From CAMDPA01 sp963825625 (GTDB lineage: Bacteria > Pseudomonadota > Alphaproteobacteria > Rhizobiales > Hyphomicrobiaceae): a stretch of DNA of 64,000 bases. The notes under the pieces are model-generated. The model was given only the letters and a program-made list of their open reading frames with translations, made no database searches and was not told the origin of the DNA. The position numbers and the translations under genes are program-made. The DNA lies in contig CAWGUF010000019.1 of NCBI GenBank assembly GCA_963825625.1, positions 354,127 to 418,126 of the forward strand, given 5' to 3'. Shown one piece after another: positions 28,879 through 39,156 of the stretch (position 1 is the stretch's first letter; the number at the start of each line of letters is the position of its first letter).

Positions 28879-30147
28879 CTATTTGATCAGCATCGCGTTG
28901 CCGCCAATCCGGTTTCCTATGTCCTTGAATGCATTCGCGAGAGCCGCACCATCCGGTGGATTGTAGAAGAACTGCGAAGTGGATGCGCAGTTCTGCAGGC
29001 GGTTCAAAGTCGCGCCGCCGATGCTCGTGCCGAAGGCAACGGTAATGAGCCGGACACCCTTTGACTTGATGGCCGTACACATGTCGACCAGGTTCAGCTC
29101 ACCTTCGTTGACGTTATAGCTACCGCCGGGCCCGAACGACTTCACCGTCTGCTCACCATCCGACAATAGAATAATGGTCTTGCCGATATCACCATAAACC
29201 GCGCCTTCTGTGAACGGCTCATTAGGTGAAATGACATGCCAGCCGAATGACATCCCGGCCGAAATGTTGGTGCCCGAATGCGGCACCATTGCCGTGAGCT
29301 GGTTCTTGACAGCATCGTGATCGTTGGTCAGCGGGCGAACCTCGAGATTGCGCGATGCATAGTTCGAGCAATCATCGTATTCGTCGGCATCGATAGCGTC
29401 ATCGCCGTCTGTACGGCCCCACTTCGTGTTGCTGTCGCCTTCAATGGGTGTGAAATCTTCAACCACATAGGGATGACGGCGATCATTCGTACAGTTCGTC
29501 CAGGTGAGGCCCGCAGTTCCACCGATGACGTGTTCTCCAGGCAGCGAGACGTAGACATTCCTCGCGAACGGGACGAGCCCCACCCGCAGCTCGGGATTGG
29601 GTTTACCGTTGAGCAGCCGATCGATCAAGTCTTTGGCCGCGTCCCGCATCGCCTCCCATTTCTCCTTGCCGTTGCCCGCGCTATCGGTCATGGAACTCGA
29701 ATAGTCGAGCACCATGACGATTTCGCCCTCGAAGTTTGGCATTGCAGCTTGGGATTTGATGGCGAAATCAATCGTACCGAACCCCACCGCCTTGGCGATT
29801 GCTGTCGGTACGGACACGTTGGCTGTGAGCGAAACAACCTCGAAGTTGTTTGCCATTGCCACGGTTGGCGTAATGCTAAGGTTCGTGCCGGCGACGTTGT
29901 TCTGGAAGACGTTTGTGGCGAGAGTAGTGCGCTCAGTTGCCGTTGCTCCGCGGACGCTGGCCCCGGCCAAAACTGCCGCATCCGCAGCAGCTTGCACGGC
30001 TGATTTGACGCTCAAGGCTCTGCCGTAGTCTATCGAGAGAGCTCCAGCCATCATGATCATGACCAATCCCGCTGCGAACGGTATGAGCACAGATCCGCTT
30101 CTGCAGTCAGCCAATCGTTTCAGTGTTTCCTCGGCACACGCGCGCAT
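28879..30147 (-). CDS. TadG-like pilus-assembly protein with von Willebrand A domain
   Basis: A 422-residue protein. The N-terminus is a TadE/G-type segment (RSGSVLIPFAAGLVMIMMAG, then SVKSAVQAAADAAVLAGA). The rest is a vWA domain with an incomplete-to-good MIDAS (VLDYSSSM, later SGTNISAG and LLSDGEQT). It ends in a Cys-containing segment, NRLQNCASTSQFFYNP. TadG-family proteins sit in the envelope and help Flp/Tad pilus assembly. No other tad genes are nearby. A complete IS1595 is inserted 85 bases upstream of its start, probably in its promoter region. Confidence 0.87.
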   Translation of the reverse strand: MRACAEETLKRLADCRSGSVLIPFAAGLVMIMMAGALSIDYGRALSVKSAVQAAADAAVLAGASVRGATATERTTLATNVFQNNVAGTNLSITPTVAMANNFEVVSLTANVSVPTAIAKAVGFGTIDFAIKSQAAMPNFEGEIVMVLDYSSSMTDSAGNGKEKWEAMRDAAKDLIDRLLNGKPNPELRVGLVPFARNVYVSLPGEHVIGGTAGLTWTNCTNDRRHPYVVEDFTPIEGDSNTKWGRTDGDDAIDADEYDDCSNYASRNLEVRPLTNDHDAVKNQLTAMVPHSGTNISAGMSFGWHVISPNEPFTEGAVYGDIGKTIILLSDGEQTVKSFGPGGSYNVNEGELNLVDMCTAIKSKGVRLITVAFGTSIGGATLNRLQNCASTSQFFYNPPDGAALANAFKDIGNRIGGNAMLIK

Positions 30148-30232
30148 TTGGCCGCTCCCTCTTCCACGCTTTGCAACCGATAGCTATGTCCTCAAGCGAT
30201 TAATGGGCTGTTTCGCAAGGGCGAGCCCCAAT

Positions 30233-31278
30233 GGCTCTGTTCGGCCACGATGTAGTGTGACCGTGATGGCGGTGTGATTCGCGGCCAGCGGGGACGTCAT
30301 GAAAGCGCTGGATTTCCGGGCTCTTGTCGAGCAGTTGGGTGATCTCACCCAGGTTCAACGTGAGGCGCTTGTCGAGGCGCTGTCGGCAAAGGGTTCGAGT
30401 GCAGAAGTGGTCGCCTTGATCGAGACGCGGTTCGCGGCAGCGCCCGCCTGTGGTCACTGTGGCAGTTGCGAGTTCCGGCCCTGGGGCCAGGCATCGGGGC
30501 TCAAGCGCTACATGTGCAAGGCCTGCGACCGCACGTTCAATGCGCTGACCGGCACGCCGCTCAGCGGTCTACGCCTGCGTGAGAAGTGGCTCGGCTATGC
30601 TCGATCGCTGGTCGATGGCGTGAGCCTCCGGAAAGCGGCAGCACAGAACGACATCCATCTCGAGACATCGTTCCGCTGGCGGCACCGCTTTCTCGCGTCA
30701 GCGCAGTCGAAGAAGGCGAGCGCAGTCGCGGGCATCGTCGAAGCAGACGAGACCTTCATCCTGAAGTCGGCCAAGGGTTCGCGTCGCATCGTCGGCCGCG
30801 CTCCCCGCAAACGCGGTGGAAAGGCCAAGAAGCCGGGGCTTTCGACCGACGAGCACGATGCCATCCTGATCGTGCGCGACCGCCACGGCGCGACCTCCGA
30901 CCAGATGCTCCTCGACCTTTCGGCGGCGAGCATCGGCGCGCATCTGAAGCCGATCGTCGCCAAGGACGCGGTGCTCGTCACCGACGGCAATCGTGCCTAC
31001 GAAACCTTTTCCGCCGAGACCGGTATCACGCAGATGGCCATGGTCGTTGCCCACGGCGAGCGCGCGATCGGCTGCTACCACATCCAGAACGTCAACGCCT
31101 ACGTCAGCCGCTTCGATCTCTGGCGCGCAAGGTTCAAGGGCGTCGCGTCACATCATCTCCCGAGCTACCTCGGATGGCGGCGCATGATCGAGCGCGACGG
31201 CGACCGCCTCACCCCGCGCCACTGTCTCACCCAGGCACTCGATCATCCAGAGACCCTACACTGATGCCGAACAGAGCC
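30233..31278 (+). mobile_element. Complete IS1595-family element, copy 1
   Basis: A 1,046-bp element. Its ends are perfect 13-bp inverted repeats: GGCTCTGTTCGGC on the left and GCCGAACAGAGCC on the right. It is flanked by an exact 8-bp target duplication, GCCCCAAT (30225-30232 and 31279-31286). Both ends, the duplication and the frame are intact, so this looks recently inserted and probably still mobile. Confidence 0.95.
30299..31264 (+). CDS. IS1595-family transposase (ISXO2-like)
   Basis: A 321-residue transposase. An N-terminal zinc ribbon (CGHCGSCEFRPWG, YMCKACDRTF) is followed by an HTH region (SLRKAAAQNDIHLETSFRW) and the ISXO2-like DDE-type domain (IVEADETF, VTDGNRAY). The C-terminal half includes CYHIQNVNAYVSRFD. 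Intact and centred in a complete IS. A second copy, truncated after LRDRHGATSDQML-equivalent sequence, interrupts the MscS gene at 35661. Confidence 0.94.
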   Translation: MKALDFRALVEQLGDLTQVQREALVEALSAKGSSAEVVALIETRFAAAPACGHCGSCEFRPWGQASGLKRYMCKACDRTFNALTGTPLSGLRLREKWLGYARSLVDGVSLRKAAAQNDIHLETSFRWRHRFLASAQSKKASAVAGIVEADETFILKSAKGSRRIVGRAPRKRGGKAKKPGLSTDEHDAILIVRDRHGATSDQMLLDLSAASIGAHLKPIVAKDAVLVTDGNRAYETFSAETGITQMAMVVAHGERAIGCYHIQNVNAYVSRFDLWRARFKGVASHHLPSYLGWRRMIERDGDRLTPRHCLTQALDHPETLH

Positions 31279-31286
31279 GCCCCAAT

Positions 31287-32122
31287 TGTTAAAATTGTAA
31301 AAGACTTTCTCAATTCTAAAGCGCCGTACTCATTTGGATCAATTTCGGTGCTATCGGGCGGAGCTGCTGCTCGATCCAGTAGGCGCATCAATAGTAAGCA
31401 TCGAGAACCGCAGTGGCGGTGACTTTCAGGCGGCTTGGCTGACCGCTGCATTTGCCGCGCGCCAGTTCCAGCGCTAGTTATGCCGATATCAGCATAACTT
31501 GCCTTATGCTGGCTTTCGGACTATGCCGCGCCGATGCTCACGCCTGCATACACAAGTCTGCATCTGAACCGAGGCAATAGTTCCCTCAGCAGCGGACGTA
31601 AGAAAATCGCCCAACTACTGCGTCATCGCAGGATTGGTCGATGTAGGCAACTTGCACAAGCGCAGCATTGTGCGGTGCACCAACCAAGCAGAGCCCGTCG
31701 GCGGCTTATGGCCCTGACCGCCGTTGCGCTGCACCGCAGCAAGTTGGCAGCTATATGGGGTATCGCGACAGCGTTCTCGTTCCGTGCCGAGAATGACCGG
31801 TCTCCGATGGAGGGCGGAAGTGCGTCAAGTGGTCGCAATGCCCGCCCATGACCCTTAGCGGAAAGTGCTCTGACGCTACAGTAACGTGTCGAACAATGCA
31901 CGGATCGCACCGTCGCCGACTTTCCAGATGCCCCATTATGCGAATGGGCGGCCCGCCGATGCCCGGCCGAACGCGACCGGTGTCAGAGCGGACCATCGGT
32001 CGAGGTCAGCCTAGGGCCAGCGAACGAACCCGCTCACGCGGGAGAGCGCTGCGCGCAAGGGGCGGCTGGTTCGGGCGGCGGGGCCAGATAACGGGGCCAC
32101 GGTAACGGAATGAGAAGTGCCC
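31287..32122. other. Gene-poor stretch with a gene 3' remnant and a palindrome
   Basis: At about 31350-31477 a plus-strand frame ends in a protein-like C-terminus (GASIVSIENRSGGDFQAAW, then AAFAARQFQR and a stop). This is probably the tail of a gene cut off by the IS1595. Overlapping that stop, at 31476-31499, is an 8-bp-arm palindrome (AGTTATGC, 8-base loop, GCATAACT). The rest (about 31500-32120) holds nothing I recognise. Confidence 0.45.
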
Positions 32123-32162
32123 GGTCTTGAGGATCGAGGGGTTAGCAACCTCCCTCAAGACC
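32123..32162 (+). repeat. Hairpin upstream of the IS91-associated integrase
   Basis: GGTCTTGAGG (32123-32132) is the exact reverse complement of CCTCAAGACC (32153-32162). It lies 13 bases before the integrase ATG. It could be the structured end of the IS91-like module or a leader hairpin. The stem is well supported; the role is inference. Confidence 0.65.
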
Positions 32163-32175
32163 AGGAGCACCTCAG

Positions 32176-33081
32176 ATGACCTCCACGACACCTCGCGAAG
32201 CCATCAGCCCGCTGCGCCAGCGCATGATCAACGACATGACCGTGCGCAACTTCGTGCCCGACACCCAACGCGAGTACATCCGCGCCGTCAAGAAGCTGGC
32301 GGCGTTTCTCAAGCGCTCACCCGACACTGCAACAGCGGAGGACCTGCGCGCCTTCCAGCTGCACCTGACCGAGACCGGCACCAACCCGCCGACCATCAAC
32401 GCGACGGTCACCGCACTCAGGTTCTTCTTCAAGGTTACGCGTCGACCGGCCGGAGACGACGCGCCATCTGGTGTTCGTCTACGAGCCACGCAAGCTGCCG
32501 CGCATGTTGCCGCCTGAGGACGTATTGAAGTTGCTGGAGGCGGCACCGAACCCGAAGTCGAAGGCGGCGTTGAGCGTTGCCTACGGCGCCGGTCTGCGCG
32601 CGATGGAGGTGGTCGCACTCAAGATCACCGACATCGACAGCCAGCGCATGCTGATCCGGGTCGAGATGGGCAAGGGGCGCAAGGATCGCTTCGCGATGCT
32701 GTCGCCGCAGCTCCTGGAACTGTTGCGCGACTGGTACCGGATCGCCCGACCACGAATCTACATGTTCCCAGGCCGCGACAAGATCGGCCCGATGACGACG
32801 CGCCAGCTCAACCGCATCTGCCACATGGCGGCCGAGCTTGCCGGGTTGCCCAAGTGGGTCGCGCCGCACACGCTGCGGCACTCGTTCGCGACGCATCTCT
32901 TGGAGAGCAACATCGACGTGCGCGTGATCCAGGTTTGCTGGGCCACGCCAAGCTGGACACGACGGCGCGCTACACCCAGGTGGCGACCAACTTGATCCGC
33001 GATGTGATGAGCCCGCTCGACCGGCTGACACCATTGGGACCCAGATCCAAAGACGGGCGTAAGGACGAGGCGGACAAGTAG
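32176..33081 (+). pseudogene. Tyrosine integrase associated with IS91-like element, frameshifted
   Basis: A XerC-like recombinase of about 300 residues in three pieces. The N-terminal SAM-like domain (FVPDTQREYIRAVKKLAAFL) shifts frame near 32450. The catalytic part has YGAGLRAMEV (Arg) and PHTLRHSFATHLLE (His-x-x-Arg). It shifts again near 32935 before LLGHAKLDTTARYTQV, which holds the nucleophile Tyr. All catalytic residues are present if the frames are restored. Such integrases precede an IS91-type transposase, as here. Confidence 0.82.
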
Positions 33082-33091
33082 TCCGGCTCGA

Positions 33092-34287
33092 TGGTGTTCG
33101 TCCAGCCCTGGAGGTCGCGGATATCTTCCGCGACCACGGCCCCGCTTGGCGCGACGGCCAACCGCGGCCACGTGAGCCTTGGCCAGTTGAAGGTGATGAG
33201 TGCGATCGAGGGCTGCCGTACGGCGGCCTCGGCGGTCATGTTGCGCGTTGCGAGAACGACGCATGCGGGCACACCACCATCGCCTACAACTCCTGCCGCA
33301 ACCGGCATTGCCCGAAGTGTCAAGGCGCAGCCGCACGAGAGTGGATGGAGGCGCGGGAGGCCGAGTTGCTACCCGTGCCGTACTTCCATGTCGTGTTCAC
33401 ACTGCCGGCTGAGATCGGCGACATCGCCTACACCAACAAGGCCGTGATCTACGATGCTGCTGTTCAAGGTCGCGGCCGAGACGATGCTGACGATCGCGGC
33501 CGATAAGAAGCACCTGGGCGCCCGCGTCGGCATCACGTCGGTGCTGCATACCTGGGGTTCAGCGATGACGCATCATCCGCACGTGCACATGATCGTGCCC
33601 GGCGGCGGGCTGTCGCCAGACGGAACAAGATGGATCGCGTGCCGAAGGCCTTCTTCCTGCTCCCGGTGCGGGTGCTGTCAAAACTGTTCCGGCGGTTGAT
33701 GGTCGAGAAGCTCGTTGCCGCTCTCGCCGCTGGCGAACTGAACTTCTTCGGCGCTCATGCCCATCTTACCCGATGCGAAAGCCTTCAGGAAGTTCCTCAA
33801 GCCACTCAGAACGATCGCGCAAGTGGTTCGTCTACGCCAAGCGCCCGTTTGCCGGGCCCAAGGCCGTGCTCGCCTATCTGTCGCGCTACACTCATCGCGT
33901 CGCCATCTCCAACCGGCGGCTGATCGCGGCGGACGCCACCAGCGTCACCTTCAAGGTCAAGGACTACCGGATCGAAGGCCCCGGCCGACTACACAGACGA
34001 TGACCTTGGCGACGGGCGAGTTCATCCGCCGCGTGCTGATCCACGTGCTGCCAAAAGGGTTCCACCGCATCCGCCATTACGGGCTGCTCGCCGGCAGCAC
34101 CAAGGCGGAGATGCTCACCAAGGCGCGCAAACTGCTGGGCGTTGCAATGCAGCCGGCGAATGACGATGGCGTTGAGGCTGAAACGACGCGAAAGCGGACG
34201 AGCGGCCCTGTCCCTGCTGCGGCAGCCCGATGCGCATCATCGAGACGTTCGATGCCGGCAGCCAGCCACGCCACCGGCCGACAGTGA
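33092..34287 (+). pseudogene. IS91-family (Y1 HUH) transposase, frameshifted
   Basis: Pieces in all frames align to one IS91 transposase: an N-terminal zinc-binding NRHCPKCQ region, VPYFHVVFTLP, HPHVHMIVPGGG (the HUH site), FAGPKAVLAYLSRYTHRVAI, and FIRRVLIHVLPKGFHRIRHYG. At least four single-base shifts (between about 33220 and 34000) break it. IS91 elements move by rolling circle. A fragment of a related transposase lies at 59702-60115 on the other strand, next to the TIR gene. Confidence 0.85.
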
Positions 34288-35208
34288 CGCCGGTCATGAT
34301 GAGGTTCGATACGTCATGAGAACGATCTGGGCGGCCACCATCGGCAATACTGAGGTGCCTGCAGGCTGGTTCACGACCGGCAGCGACGACGCTTGGCCGC
34401 AATGTGCTTCGAAAAGGGCTGCAGGCCCGAACGCATTGGTCGCTCGAGGCATCTGCACCGTCAACTTTGCCATGATCGTGCCTGCCGGACGGTCGCATCG
34501 CCGGATGGTAACGCGTCCACCACCGCCACCAATCGCAGCGCCGCACACAAATCCCCATAGCCTTCGCCGCACCACCTGAGCCAAACTCTCGCGGGTTCCT
34601 TCCCTGGAGGCTTTCCGACGACGGCCCCGGAGGTCGGGTCAACGCGCGCGACGGGCCGTCATCCGAAACCCTTCACAACGGCCCCGGAGGTAGGGTCAAC
34701 GCGCGCGACAGGCCGTCATCCGAAACCCTTCACAACAGCGCCACAAGACGAACGGGGATGATCGGTCGGCATGTGCTTTTCGGGCAGGTCTACGCGGCGA
34801 TCGTCGCGGCAAAAATCGCTGCAGTGCATCATGCCGCTGCCGGAATCCGAGGCTGGCGACCGCTTTCGGCCCTATCTCGTCGGTCGATGTTCGGATGCCG
34901 AACTGGGCATCCTGACCCGCTGCAGACCTCGGCGGTCGGTGAACACCGAACAATGGCAAGTCAGCTCTGGAGGTGGCAAACGAATTCTAGGGTTGCCCGG
35001 ATCCGGGTTTATTTTGATCGCGCGATGGCTACGCAAACATCTGCGACGATGCTGGGGGGCCACAACAGTCTCTGGAGATCCTCATTGCTGCCACATTCGC
35101 AACAAAGAAGTGCCTTTCCGCGACGCGCAATGCACCGACAGGCAGCTTCACTGCTGAACGGAGTGGTATTGGCGTTGTTGTCGCCAGGGGTTTGGGGAAA
35201 GCGTCCGA
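34288..35208. other. Non-coding stretch with a tandem duplication
   Basis: About 920 bases between the IS91 transposase and the MscS gene. The first part probably contains the IS91 3' end. A 57-bp tandem duplication sits at 34621-34734. No protein-like frame is convincing in the remainder. Confidence 0.4.
34621..34734 (+). repeat. 57-bp tandem duplication
   Basis: Two direct copies, 34621-34677 and 34678-34734, both starting ACGGCCCCGGAGGT and ending CCTTCACAA, differ at only two positions. Recent slippage or unequal exchange. Each unit contains a CG-alternating run (CGCGCGCG). Confidence 0.85.
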
Positions 35209-35660
35209 ATGATAAAGTTTGCGTCTACTCGCCAGATCGCGGGGGTAATTATTGCTGCGGCCTTTCTGCTGGCAAGCCCAAACGGACTGTCAGCACAAAA
35301 TTCCAATCCGCTGTTAGCTGTCGACACCAGCAGTCCGCAAGCGACAATGCGGACCCTGTTCAATCTCGCAGATGCGCTTGAGATCAAATATCTTGACCAT
35401 CAGGCTCATCCCAGCGCCGCCTCACAGGCGGAAGTACAGCGAGTCAGCTTGAAACTGCTGCGCCTTCTCAATTTGAGCCAAGTACCTCCGGCATCGCGCA
35501 AGAGCGTCGGTGGCAGTGCAATTGTATTGCTTATTGATGTTCTCCGCCGCGTCGACGTTCCCCAGCTCGAAGCAATTCCCGACGAAAAAGCGTTTGCGGA
35601 GGCTGGTCCACCGGCAAGCTGGTCGGTGCCGGGCACCGAAATCACGATAGCTCGCTTAAC
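35209..35660 (+). pseudogene. MscS-family mechanosensitive channel, 5' part (interrupted)
   Basis: The first 151 codons of an MscS-like gene. A signal peptide (IAGVIIAAAFLLASPNGLSA) is followed by a periplasmic helical domain. At 35660 the frame enters an inserted IS1595 fragment. The 8-bp sequence CGCTTAAC at the junction recurs at 36342-36349, where the gene resumes. Joining 35209-35660 to 36350-37664 gives 1,767 bases, an exact multiple of three (588 residues), with no internal stop at the junction. Confidence 0.85.
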
Positions 35661-36341
35661 GGCTCTGTTCGGCCACGATGTAGTGCGACCGTGATGGCGG
35701 TGTGATTTCGCGGCCAGCGGGGACGTCATGAAAGCGCAGGATTTCCGGGCTCTTGTCGAGCAGTTGGGTGATCTCACCCAGGTTCAACGTGAGGCGCTTG
35801 TCGAGGCGCTGTCGGCAAAGGGTTCGAGTGCAGAAGTGGTCGCCTTGATCGAGACGCGGTTCGCGGCAGCGCCCGCCTGTGGTCACTGTGGCAGTTGCGA
35901 GTTCCGGCCCTGGGGCCAGGCATCGGGGCTCAAGCGCTACATGTGCAAGGCCTGCGACCGCACGTTCAATGCGCTGACCGGCACGCCGCTCAGCGGTCTA
36001 CGCCTGCGTGAGAAGTGGCTCGGCTATGCTCGATCGCTGGTCGATGGCGTGAGCCTCCGGAAAGCGGCAGCACAGAACGACATCCATCTCGAGACATCGT
36101 TCCGCTGGCGGCACCGCTTTCTCGCGTCAGCGCAGTCGAAGAAGGCGAGCGCAGTCGCGGGCATCGTCGAAGCAGACGAGACCTTCATCCTGAAGTCGGC
36201 CAAGGGTTCGCGTCGCATCGTCGGCCGCGCTCCCCGCAAACGCGGTGGAAAGGCCAAGAAGCCGGGGCTTTCGACCGACGAGCACGATGCCATCCTGATC
36301 GTGCGCGACCGCCACGGCGCGACCTCCGACCAGATGCTCCT
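35661..36341 (+). mobile_element. IS1595 copy 2, right end deleted, inside MscS gene
   Basis: Nearly identical to copy 1 from its left inverted repeat (GGCTCTGTTCGGC) through about two thirds of the transposase (frame from 35728). It stops abruptly after CAGATGCTCCT and has no right inverted repeat. Even so, the 8-bp target duplication CGCTTAAC is present on both sides. A short shared CTCG at the break suggests a microhomology deletion after insertion. The element cannot move itself. Confidence 0.88.
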
Positions 36342-36349
36342 CGCTTAAC

Positions 36350-37664
36350 AGAGGGCACAAGAAAGGGGGAATTTCTCTTCGACCCGGAGACCGTTCGTCG
36401 TGTGGGAGAGTTCTATTCCTTGGTTGAGACACTCCCTCTGCGGCACGCAGCCAAAGTAGCGAGTTGGCGAAATGTTCAGCTCCAGGCGCATGGCTGGATG
36501 ATCCCGGCGCAGTTCGTCCCCAACCTGCCTGATAGTCTTAAGCAGACGGTGCTGGATACCCCAGTATGGAAGTTGATTGCGAGCGGCCTGTTTATCCTCT
36601 TCGCTGCCCTGCTGACGTTGATTTGGCATTGCCTCACCTGGCCACGAGGGTCTGGCCGGAGCCCAGGGGGCTATTTGCAGCGCTTGTTGACGCCACTGGC
36701 AGTGGTGGTCGCGATTTTTGGCGCTAAATCTCTGCTTTTCGGGCAAATCATAATTATTGGAAGTTTCGCAGAGCTTATCGAATTCACCACGGTAATAGCC
36801 CTTTACGTCTTTGCCGCCTGGGCTTTGTCGCTCTCGACCTCCTTGATCACTGAATGGATCATTACTGGCCCAGCAATCCCCAATGAAAGCCTCGATGCGA
36901 ACCTGCTCCGCTTGCTAGGCCGTACCATCGGCATCGTCGGTGTCATCACCATTTTAGGCTATGGTGCGCAACAGCTTGGAATTCCTATATTTGGAATTGT
37001 CGCCGGACTGGGAGTGGGTGGTTTGGCCGTGGCGCTCGCGGCTCAAAGCAGCGTTGAAAATCTAATTGGGGGACTTAACATCTTCGCTGATCGCCCAATA
37101 CGCATCGGAGATTTCTGTGAGTACGGCACCATCAAGGGACATGTCGAGCACATTGGGCTTCGGTCAACTAAGATTCGCGGCCTCGATAGGACGGTAACTT
37201 CGGTGCCCAATTCCCAATTGGCTAAAGCCAACATTACAAACCATGCGCTTCGTGATCAGATGCTGTTTCGAAATGTTCTCGATCTGCGCTACGAGACAAC
37301 GACGGATCAGCTCCGATCTCTGGTCAAAGGCATCCGAGACTACCTCTCGTGTCATCCCAAAGTCCGTAATGATATAGCCATACCACGCGTCCATGTCGTC
37401 GGTTTCGGCGACTGGTCGATCAAGATCGAAGTCTATGTGTATATCGACACAACAACTTTCGCTGAGTTTCTTGCCATCCAAGAAGAGCTCATGTTGCGCT
37501 TCGTCGAGCTGGTCAACGAATCTGGATCCGGCTTTGCCTTCCCGTCACAGACGACATACATCGCGCGCGATCCGATTGCGCGGCCAGAGCGGGAAGGCTC
37601 TAGCAAAACAGAAGCCGAATTCGGGAGTGCACAATTGCTACCTGTCGCTGAGTGGAAGAGGTGA
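36350..37664 (+). pseudogene. MscS-family mechanosensitive channel, 3' part
   Basis: The remaining 437 codons. Several membrane helices (VWKLIASGLFILFAALLTLI and others) are followed by the pore helix and beta domain signature GLAVALAAQSSVENLIGG, then FADRPIRIGDFCEYG, typical of MscS. The C-terminal alpha/beta cage follows (EVYVYIDTTTFAEFLAIQEE). MscS channels release solutes on hypo-osmotic shock. The codons at the junction read I-A-R-L-T-E-G if the IS and one target copy are removed, so the loss is recent and reversible in principle. Confidence 0.86.
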
Positions 37665-37739
37665 GTGGCAACGCGGGCGCGGCTCAGATTTCATCAAAAA
37701 CTCGCCGTCCACTCATGACCTTTTAGGGTCCAAGTTTAA

Positions 37740-37966
37740 GTCGGACCGTTGGCCGAAGTCGCCCGCGAGGCGGCAGAAGCAAGGTATTGCGTCGCGATCA
37801 CGCGATCGTCGGCAAGCGACGCCTTTATCTGTGCCATGGCTGCCGCAAGCAGACATCGGTCATTGCCAGTGCGGTGTTCGAGAACTCGCTGTTGCCGTTG
37901 ACCAAATGGTTCCAGGCGACGTGGCTGATAACGCAGTCGAAGAACTCGATCTCGACGCTGGCGTTC
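37740..37966 (+). pseudogene. IS1595-type transposase N-terminal remnant
   Basis: A plus-strand fragment encodes IVGKRRLYLCHGCRKQTSVI and SLLPLTKWFQATWLITQSKN, the zinc-ribbon and following region of an IS1595 transposase of a different subgroup from the 30.2-kb copy. It is more like the one at 46517. It ends at the stop of ackA. Both element ends are missing. Confidence 0.75.
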
Positions 37967-39156
37967 AGGCACGTGAGCGGACCAATGCCAGCGCGTGACG
38001 TGCCATCATCAGTTCCTCATTGGTGGGGATGACATAGCAGGCAATCCGGCTCTGCGCGGCGGAGATCCGCGGGCCATGCCGGGCATTCGCGGCCGCGTCG
38101 ATCTCGAGACCCAGCCAAGCGAGCCTGGCCCCGATGGCATCGCGTACCGGCGCAGCGTGCTCGCCGACCCCTGCCGTGAACACCAGCCCGTCGATCCCTC
38201 CCATCACGGTCGCCAGCTCCGCGACCGCGCGGGCGCAGCTCAGGCTGAAATAGTCCAACGCTATCTTCGCGCGGGGATCGTCGCTCTTGAGGAGCGGGCG
38301 CACGTCGTTGCTGATCCCGGACAGGCCCTTCAGGCCGGATTCCTTGTACAGGAGGTCTTCCACGGCTTTCGCCGACATGCCTTTGACCTGAAACAGATAC
38401 AGCACGACGCCGGGATCGAGTTCGACCGGGCCGCGTACCCATGGTCAGCCCGTCCAGGGTGGAGAAGCTCATCGTAGTCTCGACGCTGCGCCCACCGACC
38501 AACGCGGCCATCGAGCAGCCGCTGCCGAGGTGAGCGACAACGACCCTCCCGTCGGCGATGTCGGGCGCGGCCGCGGGCAGGCGCTGTGCGATGCACTCGT
38601 AGGAGATGCCGTGGTAGCCGTAGCGGCGCAGGCCTTCCCGATAATACGTATCGGGCAGCGGCAGCCGCTCGACGACCTCGTCGTGCCCCCGGTGAAAGCC
38701 GGTATCGAAGACCGCGACCTGCGGCAGATCGGGCAGACGCGCGCGAATTGCTTCGATCGGCGCCAGCTCGGGCGGCAGGTGCAGCGGCATCATCGGCACC
38801 AGCGCGCGCAACTCGGCGAGCACCGCGTCGTCGATCCGGACGGGCGCCGCGTAACGCGTGCCGCCGAACACCACGCGATGGGCGATCACCACTGGCACGA
38901 CACCGTTGAGCTGATCGCGCAACCATTGCAGCAACATCGGCACCGCCGCGCCGGTGTCGGGCGCCTGCGCGGGGCTCAGTTGCCGGTCGACGAGCGATCG
39001 AGCGGCGCCGTCGGCCGCCTTCAGATGCGGCTTGACGCCGATACCGTCCAACTGACCCTCGATCGAGACCGACAGTCCGCCGTCGGCGAGCGCCTCGAAC
39101 AGCTTGAATTTGAGGCTCGAGCTGCCGGCGTTGATGCAAAGAACGGTGTCCGTCAT
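37965..39156 (-). pseudogene. ackA: Acetate kinase, single frameshift
   Basis: Starts at 39156 with MTDTVLCINAGSSSLKFKLF, the acetate kinase N-terminal ATP/phosphate motif. It continues through PQVAVFDTGFHRGHD, YGYHGISYECIAQRLP and VVAHLGSGCSMAAL. At about 38429 one extra base breaks the frame right after LTMGTR. The downstream frame resumes LDPGVVLYLFQ and ends with GVGEHAAPVRDAIGARLAWL and CYVIPTNEELMMAR. AckA converts acetyl phosphate plus ADP to acetate plus ATP. It overlaps pta by four bases, so the two form an operon. Confidence 0.85.
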
